DNA of 64,000 nt from Synaphobranchus kaupii (GCA_029718625.1 CM056391.1:21701305-21765304), one strand, 5' to 3'. Counted from the stretch's first letter, positions 47,250-60,091 are shown. The notes: generated by a model from the letters alone, not told the origin. Made by a program: numbers and translations.

Positions 47250-48700
47250 GTAATTTACCTGCTCAGAATACATCTACATGCTGTAGATATGAACATAAGT
47301 ATGTTCACATATCCTCCACATGTACAGCTGGTTATTGTCTGAAGCAATTCAGAAACCACAGGATCTTGTTCAAAGGTAGTTTGACAGCGCTTCACCAGAC
47401 TGGTGATCTTTTGGCCACCTGCTAGTGTTTCAAAAGTGGCACACAGACTCTGCTTGGGCGTAGCCTTTAAATTCCTGGTAGTTTAAACCTGTCCGACAGA
47501 GTGGAAAAGCAGGCGTTGGCACCTCTCTTGTCAGTCCAATTGGCAGTCGTGAGCTGACGTGAGGTGACAGAAACGTCCCCGGTGTGGACTGATCTGGGTG
47601 TGCAGTGTGAACAAAGAGCCAATCTGGTTGTTGATGAAGTGGTCCCCCAAACGCATTTGTGGTGGTCTTGTCAAAGATGATTCCCCTAGTCCCCCCTAGC
47701 ATTAAACCAAAGAAAATCATACATGCACAGTATGTTAGGGCAGTTAATCCATAAAACATTACCCCCCCCCCCCCCTGTTCACTGAGTTAATTTATATATT
47801 AATCAGTATGTTCCTTGATGTTGTTCTTTATCAGCATTACTTAATCAGGTGTGTTCCTCTTAAATGTTTAAATTCAAAATGTTGCCACATTGTGCATTGG
47901 AATCAGAGATTTTTTTGCACACAGCACAATTATTGATATTTGAAACTGCAACAAAATAACTTATCCTTTTCTTAGTTAGCCTGCAATGGCAAATTAATTC
48001 TTGGCACAAAATTATTGCTCAAACTTGTTACACTGCCCTTATTTTTCATGTTGCCTTCTGTGTTCACAGTAAAAGCAAAGCCGTAAATTCCGCTTTTTAG
48101 TATTCCTTTAGTGTACTGTTGCTCAAGTAGACTGGTCACAACTGGATCATAACACTGAATATTCTTGATTTTCAATAGCCTATTTTTTTTTCTGCCTATA
48201 GTATACATGATAGATACATTGAAAACCTGATTAACATACACACAAAAAAACCCTTTGAGAATTGTCGTTGTTCAAAACTTAGTTTCCCTTTCTGTTTTCA
48301 ACAAACTCTCTCCTTTTCCCCTCAAAATGCCCTCCTAGATTTTTTATGGCCGTCAATACATTTAGATCGGGATTCTAATCAATAAGCGTCCTTTTCTAAC
48401 GTTCAAAGAGACTGCTTCACAGGGTGAACAAGACTTATTAGGCTTGATTTGTACACTTGGCCCAGTCAAGTCAGGACTCGCTGACATGAAAGGCACCAGT
48501 CCCAGAGGGCCGTATCCTTATACTGACCCATATTAAAGATGCAGGGGGTACCACTGGCGTTAAAAGAAGAACAGGTTTTTTTTTTTCTTGTTTTTTTTTT
48601 TGACATCGTTTTGAAATTATTTTTGTGGAATTCCCCGCAGAGGACGAAAAATGAACACAACACAAAAATCTGCATGGCACTGGTTCAATGTGGTAAGAAA
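47250..48700. other. Intergenic DNA
   Basis: Poly-C at 47,761-47,775 and T runs near 48,580. No gene or transposon is recognised. Confidence 0.4.
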
Positions 48701-48704
48701 CACT

Positions 48705-48912
48705 GGGGCTGGAGATTCAGAGCTTTAGTATTACTGTTCCATTGCAACGAATAGGTTGCTGGTTTCAATCATGCATGGGACACTGCTGTTCTTCACTGGA
48801 GCCTGGTACTTGCCTCAGGGCAATATCAATAAGTTTAAGCGTAAGTGAATGCAATGTATAAGTGTAAGCCACACCATATAAGGGCACCTGCTAAGCTAAT
48901 AATAATTACACA
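48705..48912 (+). mobile_element. Decayed tRNA-derived SINE
   Basis: A B-box-like GGTTGCTGGTTTCAATC (near 48,752) is followed by ATGGGACACTGCTGTTCTTC, GTACTTGCCTCAGGGCAATA and a tail with GGGCACCTGCTAAGC. The order head, body, GTCTGCTAAA-type tail is that of common fish SINEs. The A box is badly eroded. Confidence 0.6.
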
Positions 48913-48914
48913 AC

Positions 48915-51080
48915 GAAACATTTCTTAGCACTCAATGAAGCCCACAATGGAGACAGGCAGATCTATGGAGAAACAGCAGTATCCGTGTCCTTAGTTTTAA
49001 TTGTAATACGAGAAGCGATATTTCAAACGTATATTAAACAGTAGAGCAAATGAAAATGAACCTTGAGCCGTGGCAGGCAGCATTTAGTGTAATGCAGTAA
49101 TACTATAGGGTGCGCTCCCTGAGTTCTTCCTGAATTCATAATGGGAGTAAGAATGCCTCTTTGCGCTGTGATCCAGAGGAACTTTATCCCTTAACCAGTC
49201 TGAAGAGGAGAGAGGTGGCGCCTGTGCAATTTAATTTAGTTTAAAAATACACTCCAAATCTCATTTCTGTTGCATTAAGCGATCCTTTGTTGTAATAGCT
49301 CAAAGGAGGGCATTGAATCATCTCACTCAGTGCTTCCGTCTCCTTCACAACTTCATCCTCCTTATTGAAGAATGTTGTATCCAAGTATGATTGAGAAATT
49401 ACACACAAAGGCTGACTTTATGCTCCTGTCTAACGTGTTAAATTAATGGGTTCCCTAACTGGTAACAACATTAGTATAAACAATAGACTGAATCGATGTG
49501 TGCTTGCGTGATAAGGAGATTGTAGTAAAATGTTACTTTGCATTTTTTTTTTGTTGAGCTCTCAAAAAATCTAGAGGTATTTACTTATCGCTGTCATTGA
49601 CAAGAATGGGAAATATACTGCGGGAAGTATTTTGGAAGGAATTTCTGTCATTCAGGGACATAGTAAAACATCTGTTCTGAACAAGACTACCCATTGCAAG
49701 ACTACCCATTTTTATAATGCCCTAAGCCTAGTTAAATAATATGTTTTTTAGATGACTGAAATGTTATTTCAGCACGGAACTATAGAACTCCTGCAACACA
49801 GCCATGATCGCATTAGATTTAAGAGAGCTGCGCAATAGAAAACATGTGAAAGCTGGCAGAGGCATGATCAAATCTCTGTTTTCCATGATTTCTAGAGGTC
49901 AAGTGTCAGAGGGCCGATCAGGGGAGAAAACTAAACAGGATGACATTCTGGCGGGCACGAACTCAGCCAGACGTACATGGTGCTGTCAGAACATCGGTCC
50001 GTGTGAGGACCGGCACTTAGCAGCAACCCTTAGCCGAGGATTTGCCAGCCAGTCCTTGATCTTGGTTGCAAATGTGGATCCACGTACCGGTAACCGTCAA
50101 CTGTCACTCATTTAGATCAGAGAAAACTCAGATCAGATGAGCTCCTTTCCCAACGATAGCTTGTCAAAGGAGAAGGCCATCTTCCACAGCTCAGTGTACA
50201 GTATAAGTGTCCATTACCTTAAGTTATGGATTAAAATATGTCTTTTTCACAGTAGCACAGGGTATGCAGATTGCTTTTAAGACTAAATTAATTGGTTAAT
50301 TATGTGTAACATATACAGTACACGTAAGTGTTGTGTCGGAAACATGGACAGAACATATGGTATTTTCCCTTCCTACCAGCCTATGTATATCACCTGGCCA
50401 CTGAAGTAGCTATCTTAAGGCACAAACTACAGCAGGCTTTGTGAAATGCTATTCCCCACGAACAAACCTTTCAATGAACTATCCAAAATCCCAGCAAAAC
50501 ATTTCATTTGTAAAAAGTAAAACTGCTTTGGATACATAAAGCAATTTTTAGGAGACAGTCTACTCAGCTCAGCTTTTGCATCCCACAGAATATTGCTGGC
50601 CACTTCAGCAGACCTGTAGGTGAATTACAGTATACATTTGGAATAAAAAAGCTACTCTCTGAATACTTAGCTCCAGCATCACATCGTTTCATCAAAAAAC
50701 AAGCTTCATCAGCAAACTAGCCCTCAAGAGTAGCTTTCAATGGCTTTAGTGTTTTTCTACTCCCCATATTTCATTTGAAGAGTTCCATTAGTAGATTTTT
50801 CTTCCAAACAGTTTGATCTTTCTCATCTCATACTGCCCTTGGGTAACTGGGGTAGCTATTCCATTACAAGCATCTGCTTCTATCTATTTAAAAGCTGGAT
50901 GTCCCTGCGAGTTTGGGTTAGGGGTCATGGACCACTAGGAGGGTAAAATCTGGTCCAGAAGCTCTCACAATCAAGTTAGGGATGGAGGGGCTTCAGTCCT
51001 TGGACATCAAGGATACCCCCTCCTTGGACTCCCACTCAGACACTCACTCACTCAGCCCACTCAAAAAAACAGAAACACAA
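48915..51080. other. Repeat-poor intergenic DNA
   Basis: A block at 49,800-50,115 is GC-richer and holds an open frame, but shows no domain or splice context. No transposon is seen. Confidence 0.4.

Positions 51081-51121
<41 letters not shown>
51081..51121. repeat. (CA)n microsatellite
   Basis: CA dinucleotide run following CACTCACTCA repeats. Confidence 0.95.
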
Positions 51122-51326
51122 CTTCAATATTATGGTTTAAACACAATTTCATTTTAAACCCATCCTGAATTTTCACTCAATAAAATATAGTTCAATACAT
51201 ATCCCAATTAATTTAGCAATTACAACATAATCAGTCAATAATAAATTAAACTGTGTATTGTTTTTTTTCAAATAATTGTCACATCTTTCTTTTATTTGCA
51301 GTTTTTGGGTGGTATTTTTTCATTTA

Positions 51327-51419
51327 AATAAATTCCTTTGTTACACTTTCAACCAGTTCACTGAATCATGTTTCAGCTTCGAGCCGTTCATTACATTATT
51401 GTGGGGGCTCATCCGGGAT
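51327..51419 (+). other. Possible retroviral R-U5/primer-site relic (tRNA-Pro type)
   Basis: TGGGGGCTCATCCGGGAT at 51,402-51,419 looks like a retroviral primer-binding site for proline tRNA, as used by gamma- and related retroviruses. An AATAAA signal lies 70 nt upstream (51,327-51,332), the order and distance expected for R-U5-PBS. No second LTR and no gag, pol or env frame is visible, so at most this is a fragment of an endogenous retrovirus. An 18-base match could also be chance. Confidence 0.45.
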
Positions 51420-52750
51420 ATTTAAAGAAATACATCCCTTTGTAGCATATTTACTAGTGCATTTGGTAAACGGTTGACTGAGCCGTGATTGTGTTTTCTC
51501 CCAGTTTTTTTTCTGGGCACGGTGAAATGTGCTGGCATTTGGCCAATCGGTGGTGACGCTGTGGTTGACAAGTGTTTGCTTCATCTCGCATGCATTGATT
51601 TGCACAGACTGTAAGGAGATGTTCAAAGTAAAGTTTTGCAAGCAAGACTTTTAAATTTTTTTTTCTGTTTTGTGTTTTTATCTCTCTCTGCTTCATAGGT
51701 CAGACTGAGTGTGCTGTGTGATCCGGACCGACATGAATGCAAGTTTTGTTTTTAAATGTAGTTAATACCCTTGACAGGTTGTTGCAATGGTTTTCCTTTG
51801 AGGATATCGTTGAGTGAATCTGAGTAGCTGTTTTTTTATTTTTGTGTGACCAAACAGCTGAAGGCAATTGCCCTAGCTGGGTTCACTTCCATGTTGCGAC
51901 GGCTCTGTGATTAAATTATCCCACTGTAATGTCACGTGAAGTCTAGGGATACAGTTAGTGGAAATGTGGTGTTGCACTGCATATTATCAGAAGGGAGCCA
52001 TCTAATTTAATTCACGGCAGCGCAAATTTGGAAACATTTATTTTCTGAAAATAAGTGAAAATAAGATTCCAAACTGATAACACTATAAAAAGACCAAAGA
52101 CAAAATATGCTTTAGCAGCAATGTCTTTGCAGAATTAATTTTATTTTTTTGTTGCCTAAAGCAGTATTATTATGTCTATGAAGCACGGTAGCCTAATTCC
52201 TTTGCTTGTTCATCCTTTGTAATTGTGTTATTTACCCAAATAAAAATGGTTGAATTGATTAGCCTACAATCAGCCTATATGCTGTTTACAACTCCTAAAT
52301 AACATCGGGTGTAGCGATGTTACATTCCACGTAAGAATCAATTATTTATTTTCATAAGGGAGCCATGTAAGTTATCAAAAGAGCCACTCATCTAGGTTTT
52401 ATTCCGATCTGATTGTGTTTGGACTGCAGCGTGACTTTGGAAAGATTTTTTCCAGAAAATAGATAGCGTGTGAAAAAAGCCTATTACAAACTTCTAAAAA
52501 AGTTTGTAATCTTCTGTCTTATTTATTGTTGATCTATAGCATTTTTGGTTACCCAAGGTTTGTTGGGCGCTGGGTTTCAGCCATTATCGCTTCATGCACT
52601 ATGAGGGATGGAGGACTAATGGCCCATCAGTGAGAACAAAATGATGCAGACGCCTTTTGATGTTGGCTCTGGTGGTTTTCGGTCTTCAAAAAAGCCTGGC
52701 GGTTCTATAGCAGCCAGTCGGCAGTCATTCACTCTAATCTACATAACAAC
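51420..52750. other. Intergenic DNA, partly duplicated
   Basis: Two related blocks (about 51,985-52,065 and 52,358-52,480) share GGGAGCCAT, TTTGGAAA and TTTTCTGAAAAT/CCAGAAAAT, suggesting paralogous fragments of one unknown repeat. Confidence 0.4.
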
Positions 52751-52755
52751 ACTAT

Positions 52756-52975
52756 GTTTTTTTAACTTGTGTTTTTTGGTTATTCTATAGTTCAGAATGT
52801 TTAGCTGACTGTGTGTACTTCTCATGTTTATTACTAGGGATAGCTCCTACGCTGTGAGAAAGCTGTGCTTTGTCGGATTTGCTTTGTAGTCGCGTCAATG
52901 ACCTTCAATATGCACTTATTGTACGTCGCTTTGGATAAAAGCGTCTGCCAAATGATTGTAATGTAATGTAATGTA
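52756..52975 (+). mobile_element. L2-type LINE 3' end (3' UTR only)
   Basis: It matches the 3' UTR of the L2 copy at 1500-1641/6842-6940 without interruption and ends in an AATGTAATGT repeat. It lacks coding sequence. Its continuous GTCGGATTTGCTTTGTAGTC serves as the pre-insertion sequence for the gypsy element. Confidence 0.9.
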
Positions 52976-52979
52976 ATGT

Positions 52980-53213
52980 TAATATTTCCAGACTTAATAA
53001 ATACTGCATCCCTTACCAGAAAATGCTTAGCTAGATATGCTTAGCTAGTAACTAAGATATTTGCTGGATTTCTCAGCATACTTAACCTTAGATACTGGTT
53101 TTGTGAATCAACCGTAATGTAATGCTGGCTTCCAAGCATTGACTGTAGAAAGCTTCCAACTTACCTACGAATAAATTATTTCTGCAGCTGTTTGTTTTAA
53201 TCGCATACACACA

Positions 53214-53248
<35 letters not shown>

Positions 53249-54075
53249 GCACACACAGCTATCTTGCAAATACGAAATAGAGAATGAGTTCAATGTGTCC
53301 TGGATCACTGGTAATAAAGGACGCTTTACTCTCAGTGCAGCAGCTATGTGGAATATGGATGAGGACTGGTAATGGGTTTAGTTTGGTTAAGGGGCTGGGA
53401 TGAGATTAGGGGTTGCTTGAAGGGGTTGCTGTCACATCAAAAAGCCAACACTGACACTAATCCTGACCCAGTGTAACTAAAGGCAAATTCAGGCACCAGG
53501 TCCACACAGAGCCATAAAGGAACATTTACATGAATTATAAACAGGCTATGAACTTTGACACTAGATGTAGCAAAATAAGTGTGTGCTATACTAAATTTAT
53601 ATTTAACTAGGTCTTAGTCTGCGCAAGATATCTCTCTTTATAACACTTAAAGATAGGAGGATGTAAAGATGTAAAGGAATTACCACAGACAAATTAACTA
53701 TTGAAGTATGAAGTATTGACTATGTGTGGCTTTGTACGATGCCTAACTTTTTGAGCACTGCATCTCCAGATGAAAGAGGGAGATATACTGAGTGAAACCC
53801 CTTTTTGTGCTATATCTTCTGCTGCACTTTAGATAAAAAATTGTTGCATACACTACCACATAAACTAATTGTGTTTTCATCCATTCATCCACTCATCCAT
53901 TAATTTCTTAAAGGGGCAGACCATTTTAAAATGACAAGAGATTAATTTGGCCTGGTGCTGTCTAGACTGCGGTGGTAGAGCAGTCCCTCCAGATCGAGGC
54001 CTCCTCCCTGCAGTTCTCTGGCACACATCTTCTGCCTCTCAGCAGCTTTTTAAAAACAATGACCCCCCCAACTCC
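52980..54075. other. Intergenic DNA with a (CACG)n repeat
   Basis: (CACG)n at about 53,203-53,256. No gene is supported. Confidence 0.45.
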
Positions 54076-54079
54076 TGTT

Positions 54080-54430
54080 GCCCAGCAATGACAACACCAC
54101 GGCTTCGCTGAAAGCATAATTACCAGCGGTTCCTCTGACTGAGCAGGTCGGCGAAGGGACCTAGTCGAGGGTGACCCGGCACGCAGGGCGAGTGCGTGAG
54201 CGGTCGCCGGTCACTCGCGGATCCATATGTAATTGACACCGCGCTCTTAGTAAGGTGCCTTTGCCTCTTCATTATACAATGCGGCGGTTCATTATTACGG
54301 TTAAAACGGGCGCCCTGAGCCTGCCTCTGGCAACAAGCCTAACGCCTCTGCCCCGGATGCTCATGGCCTTATTAATGAGTGAGGGCATGGTGTTTAACAC
54401 CTGAGGAGACACTACTAAGTAGACATGAGG
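54080..54430. promoter_or_regulatory. Candidate conserved non-coding block, CpG-rich
   Basis: An island of CpG-rich sequence (around GGTCGGCGAAGGGACC and GAGCGGTCGCCGGTCACTCG) flanked by homeodomain-type cores: GCATAATTACC, TGTAATTGAC, TTCATTATTACGG and CCTTATTAATGAG. There are no transposon features. Regulatory function is a hypothesis. Confidence 0.3.
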
Positions 54431-54439
54431 ATGCTGCCT

Positions 54440-55238
54440 ATTTGGGCTGTTTGGATGTAGATAAACAATGGCCTGAAACATATGGTGGATTTTGTATTCA
54501 AATGTATTTTTGTTAATACATGATTCTGATGTGTGGTATCAATAAAATTCTCAGTATCTCCATGTACGGTCAGTCTGTAAAGTTGCTCACCATGAGCGCA
54601 GGTTGGGAAAAAGGTGCAAAAATCTAAAAACAGAGACGGAGCTTTATTTTTTAAGAAATTAATCTACAAAAACAGCAATTTCAGATAATAGAAATGGGTC
54701 ATTGTTTATGAGGGGTATCTTTCTTTGTTTCAAATATACAGTCAGTCTGCATAGCTATAGCTGCCTTCCCTTTTTTTGCTTAAAAAGCTTTGACGGTCCA
54801 ATGCACTAGACCAAACATTTGTAGCCGCTATGACACTTCAAATCGTGTTGAAAGATTAAAACCTGTACCTACCAGGTACTCCTGGGAAATGTACTATACA
54901 GCATGTAACAATTACAAGCAGATGACAATGATCATCTGGCTAAATATACAGTCGATTCACATATTGTTTCACTGAATCTTTAAAAGATCACTGGCTAGAA
55001 TCAGTCTTACCAAAATATGCTTACTGTAACTGGGAATGGGTTTAAGCTAGTTTTACCTGTAACAATACCATATGCTTAAATGAAAAATTTTAAAACAAAA
55101 CAAGCCTACTGTTAAATGGGTATAAGAAATTGAAAATCACATGTACAGTATGTGTTTAATATTATATCATAATATGTAGTAATATTTAAATTAAAAACAG
55201 AACAGACTGAAAATTATCATTCCAAGAATGTGCATACA
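54440..55238. other. AT-rich intergenic DNA, nothing recognised
   Basis: No gene or repeat edge is seen. Confidence 0.45.
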
Positions 55239-55342
<104 letters not shown>

Positions 55343-56648
55343 ATGTGGTATTTTCCTGCAATGGGAAAACACATAAAAGCCCTTTACATCATTAAAAGCT
55401 CATTATATTGCTTTATTACCAACAGTGGATGGCACATAAACTGCAGCTCATATAAGATAATGCTTTGTAAAACAATTTTATAAAGCAAATAGGTCAGCTG
55501 TTTATGCAGTGAGCCCATCAGTCTGACAAACTTATCTAGATTAATATCCAATCCAATAAAGAAAATGAGTACCCAAACACACAAGCTTAAGCCTTAGACT
55601 GATATAGACTATATGGGCATGTGAAATGCAGAAGGAGGCTGGCGAAAACATTTTTTTATGTTGCTGTGGCAATAAGGAATAGATGGACAACAGGAAAATA
55701 TGCTAGGTTGTGCAGTAAATTGTGCAGTGCCCTCCACAAGTATTGGCACCCCTGGTAAAGATGAGTAAAAAGGGTTATAAAAAATTCACCGTTTGGTGAA
55801 TTAGCTTAATCTCACACTGAAAAAATTTGAAAAATCCAACCTTTAATTGAAGTACATTTATTCTGAGAAAAAAAATCCCTCATGAAGAAATTATTATTTT
55901 GAATAAAACCATGTGTGCCACAATTATTGGCACTCCTGCATTTAATACTTTGTACAACCTCCCTTTGCCAATAGAGTTTTCTCCCATAACATCTAATAAG
56001 GTTGGAGAATACAGAGCAAGGAATCTGAGACCATTTCTCTTTACAGAATCTCTACAGATCATCCAGAGTCCAAGGTGCTCTCTTGTGCACTCTCCTCCTC
56101 AACTCAGCCCACATGTTTTCAATGGGGTTTAGGTCAGGGGTGTCATGGTTTGTAGCAGCCTCTGTTGTTTCTGCGTTCGGTTTTTCTTTTGGCGTCATTG
56201 GGACGCTCTATCGGATTTTTTCCGCCTCCGTTTCGTTGTTTGAATCTCGCCCGGCAATTATCTCTTTCACCTGTTTTGGATTTCCTGCCGGTTATAAATA
56301 GCCCAGGACTTCCGCATTTCCGACGCTTCCATATTGTCTTTTCAATATTGACAAGGAAGTCGGTAAAGGTATAGGATTCGCTCGCTGCATTTCTGGTTTG
56401 CACGAATAGGAAACGCAGCAAGTCCGGTTAGAGTTAGAAGAAAGATTTATTTAGTTTTTTTCTTTCCTTTCTCTCTTCATCCGTTATACTCTCTTACCCG
56501 TTACCTTTTTGTTCAGCTCGTTCTCACCTAGAGCTGTAGGTAACAGGTTCTAGTTTCTCTGTTCCTTCTCTCGCCTGTTTATACAGGGTGTTTCTTTTGT
56601 TTGTTTTCTCTGACCTCCTGTATTCGCTCCTCATTAAGGAGCGTGAGG

Positions 56649-58698
56649 TAGTGTTGTAGTCGAGACCACCTAAACCGAGACCGAGTCAAGACCAAGACTT
56701 TGAGGTGGCGAGTCCGAGTCAAGACCAAGACTTTGAGGTGACGAGACCGAGTCAAGACCAAGACTGAGGGGGGGGCGAGACCAAGACCAAGACCGAGACC
56801 AACATTTACACCATTTCGCTGCTTAAATTCAAAACACAGAAAGCATTATTTAGGAATTTTAATAAAGAAAGCATTATTTTTGCGAAAATACTGATGTACA
56901 GTATACAACAGAAGTGAGTACACCCCTGTGCAATATCACTTAAATGTCAAATGATTCAAAATTGTATCACCTCTCAATAATTGCATTATTTCTAAGTTGA
57001 CAAGTAGAGTGTTTCCTCTTATGAACAATCAAAAACAAATACTTTAGAAAGACAAAAGTGAACACACCTGTGATCACTGTTACACAAGTTGAAGGGTTTC
57101 TTCTCCTGACTTATTTTTCCATAGAGTTCAATAGGAATATTTGTCAGGAGAAACAACCCTTAAAGTGATCCATCCACATCTACTGCATATCTGGCAGCAG
57201 AGTGATGGTTTAAGGCTTGTTTGATACCTCAGACCCTTGATGACTTGCAGCCATTTTACCAACCATGTATTCCATACTGTTCCAGCATAATTTACAGCTA
57301 AATCTAGTCTCACCCCCCAATTCCCAGAGATCCATTCAAATGCAGAGACGTTATAGTATCGCTTGTAAGAGTACCAGAAAATAAGATATCAAGAGTCTTT
57401 TGATGTTGTTGGGTCACAGACATCAGGAAGTCATGGCATGCAAAGGATATGCGGCCAAATATTAAAAATGATTTTAACTAACTTGTGTAACAGTGATCAC
57501 AGGTGTGTTCACTTTTGTCTTTCTAAAGTATTTGTTTTTGATTGTTCATAAGAGGAAACACTCTACTTGTCAACTTAGAAATAATGCAATTATTGAGAGG
57601 TGATACAATTTTGAATCATTTGACATTTAAGTGATATTGCACAGGGGTGTACTCACTTCTGTTGTATACTGTATGTACTCAGTGACAGAAGTCAATTCTT
57701 TGATATGAAACATTGCAATTCCATTTCACTGACCTTTTGGAAGTGGGCAGAATGAAACAGAAGTGTCAAATACTGCTAAATTAAGATGAGTTCCCCAAAA
57801 TTGTCACAATAGCCACTGACAGGTAAATTATACAGCAAGTAACTAGTATGATGATACAGTATGCGATGATGTCTATTATTATACATAATATGCTGTTAAA
57901 CAGAAGTATATAGTGGTTTTATTGATTTATTGTTCATTTTTACATACCTAGTTATGCAAGAGCTGATTTTTATTGAAAACTGTTTTCACTATTATTACAT
58001 ATCACCAATGTAAAAGTCATGCTACCCAAAACAAGAAGCACTGAAAATAAATTATTTATATTTCCATCAATATTGTTTGACATTGTTCTAATAGTGAACT
58101 GAACCAGAAGGTGTGCTATTTAGTGCCATCTATCCTCATTGTCATCACATATTCATTTTGGAACGAGCTATGTTGTGTCTACTACGAAAAAAATACTGTT
58201 AATATTTACTGACACGAAGGACAGAGGGGGAGGGGTGGGGCCTAGCCCAGTTATTGGGCCAGCCCAGCGTCAGTATAGAAAATGAACCAATGGGCCGCTG
58301 TCCCTGCTTTTTATTTATTTATTTACATTTAATTATATCGGCCCCAATGGTGCGTCGGCCCACCGGGAAAATGCCCGGTATGCCAGATTACCAGTCCAGC
58401 GCTGTTTCCGTGTACACTAAACCTATAATTGTAGCATATTTAGTCATCTGTAACTAGTTTTCCGTGGTGGCCAATCAAATTTCTGTGGGGGCGGGTGCCA
58501 CCACATGCCCCCCCCCCCCCCCCCGGACACGCCCCTGGTCTTGACCGGTCTTGAAAAAAAAATCCGAGTCCTCTTCATCCGAGACCGTGACAAGACCGAG
58601 ACCAAATGCAGTCGATTCCGAGACAAGACCGAGACCTTCAAAATATGGTCTCGAGACCGGTCTCGAGACCAAGACCGGTCTCGAGTACTACAACACTA
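56649..58698. mobile_element. hAT-type element inside the solo LTR
   Basis: The terminal inverted repeat TAGTGTTGTAGT occurs at both ends, then GAGACC-rich sequence. It is flanked by a perfect 8-bp duplication, GCGTGAGG (56,641-56,648 and 58,699-58,706). At 2,050 bp with no transposase recognised, it is non-autonomous. The left subterminal part is a tandem array of a unit containing GAGTCAAGACCAAGACTTTG. Near the right end are a poly-C run and a GCCCACCGGGAAAATGCCCG block. Confidence 0.93.
56899..57671. mobile_element. Tc1/mariner MITE inside the hAT element
   Basis: Long terminal inverted repeats of about 190 bp start CAGTATACAACAGAAGTGAG at both ends. TA lies outside each end (56,897-56,898 and 57,672-57,673). 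It is 773 bp and non-coding. It is the innermost and so the youngest layer of the nest. Confidence 0.94.
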
Positions 58699-60091
58699 GC
58701 GTGAGGTTCTTTTGTTATTTTGGTTACTCGTTAAAGAGCATGAGATTCTTTTGTTATTGATTACTCGCTATTCTCGAGTTCGCCCTCGTTTGGGGTTGCT
58801 TTAATTTTGGATTACGCCGGGAGGTTTTTTTCCCACTGTTTATTTTACCCTTTTCCAGTGCAGATCTGTCTGCTTTAGTGGTGTAGGTGTTAGTACCTAT
58901 ACTTTTAGAATCCCTGACGGTCGCGCTTGGTCCTCCGACTCAGCCACTCCCTTCACAAGGGGACTGAGATGGCCATGGCAGAAGCTTGATTTTGTGTTCA
59001 GTTAACCATTTTTGTGTTGAGTTGGACGTATGTTTTGGATCATTGTCCTGCTGGAAGATCCAACAACGATCCAGTTTTAGTTTCCTGGCAGAGGCAGCCA
59101 GATTCCGATTAAAAATTTCCTGGTATTTCATGGAGTTCATGATGCCATGTACCCTAACAAGGTTCCCAGGGCCTTTGGAGGAAAAACAGCCCCACAACAT
59201 CACCTCCACCATACTTAACAGTGGGGATCAGGTTATTTTCGGTTGCTGAAAAGCTAAATTTTCATTTCATCTGACCATAGAACACGGTTCCAGTCAAAGT
59301 TCCAGTAGCATTTAGCAAACTTTAGGTGCTTACATTTGTGGTGAAATGACAGGAAACGCTTTTTTCTGGCATGCCTTCCAAATAATTTGTTGACATGGAG
59401 GTGACGTCTAATGGTAGTTTTGGAGACTTGATGACCTCAAGATGCTACTTTCCTCTGTAATTCTCCATTTTATTTTTTTGCCTCTCTTACCATCATCCTC
59501 ACTGTGCGTGGGGGCAAAATAAACTTGGGTCCTCTTCCAGGCAAGTTTGTAACAGTTCCAGTTGCTTTGAACTTTTTAAGTATTGCTCTAACGGTAGATA
59601 TGGGCATTTTTAGGTGAGTAGCTATTTTTTTATAGCCATTCCCTGGCTTATGAAGCTCAACACACTTTTCCCTCATTTGATTTGTGTGTTCTCTTATCTT
59701 TCCCATGTTGATGTATGAATAAGGGAATATGGCCTCTGTGTCACTTCATATTTATACCCCAGTGAAACAGGAAGTCATGGATTACTGCTTGAAAGTTCCT
59801 AAACACTCTGATCAACTTTAAAAAGTTAAATATAAATGAATTTACATATTACATTTTGTTCATAAGAATTTCTAGGGGTGCCAATAATTGTGGCACATGT
59901 GGTTTTGTTAAAGAAATTATAATTTCTTGATGAGGGATTTTTTTTTCTTCATTGAAATTTACTTCAATTAAAGGTTGGATTTTTCTTATTTTTCAGTGTG
60001 AAATTAAGCTAATTCACCAAAAGGTGAATTTTTTATAACCCTTTTTACTCATCTTTACCAGGGGTGCCAATAATTGTGGAGGGTACTGTAT

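Larger units (their letters stand above)
56141..58957 (+). mobile_element. Gypsy-type solo LTR inside the Tc1, itself interrupted
   Basis: TGTCATGG...TTCACA in plus orientation, flanked by a perfect 5-bp duplication, AGGGG (56,136-56,140 and 58,958-58,962). Without the hAT insertion it is about 760 bp. It is related to the LTRs at 1642, 6125 and 34,635 (shared start, TATAAATAGCC near 56,293 and ACGCAGCAAGTCCGGTTA). Its 3' half and the predicted initiation segment (ACGCTTCCATATT) differ, so it is a sister subfamily. Confidence 0.95.
55880..59706 (-). pseudogene. Tc1 transposase split by a solo LTR
   Basis: The N-terminal part (59,706-59,470) has a helix-turn-helix: KCVELHKPGNGYKKIATHLK, then STVRAILKKFKATGTV and a GRGPKF-type linker. 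The core (59,212-58,958) has the glycine-rich LWGCFSSKGPGNLV and FQQDNDPKHTSN with the second catalytic Asp, and is cut at WPSQSP exactly where the LTR inserted. The remainder, including the Glu-bearing segment, resumes below 56,140 on the minus strand, with further frame damage at 55,880-56,062. The frame is also interrupted between 59,470 and 59,212. Confidence 0.92.
55725..60088 (-). mobile_element. Tc1-like transposon, outermost of a four-element nest
   Basis: The terminal inverted repeats start CAGTGCCCTCCAC at the left and CAGTACCCTCCAC (reverse complement) at the right. They continue through TATTGGCACCCCTGGTAAAG and on to about 190 bp. TA is kept outside the right end (60,089-60,090) and has changed to TG at the left. 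The transposase reads on the minus strand. Without the inserted LTR (56,141-58,957 plus one duplicated AGGGG) the element would be about 1.5 kb, the normal Tc1 size. Confidence 0.95.

Noticed and set aside
49804..50115. 103-codon frame as a host gene
   Set aside because: It has no promoter, splice or domain support. Frames of this length occur by chance in GC-richer blocks.
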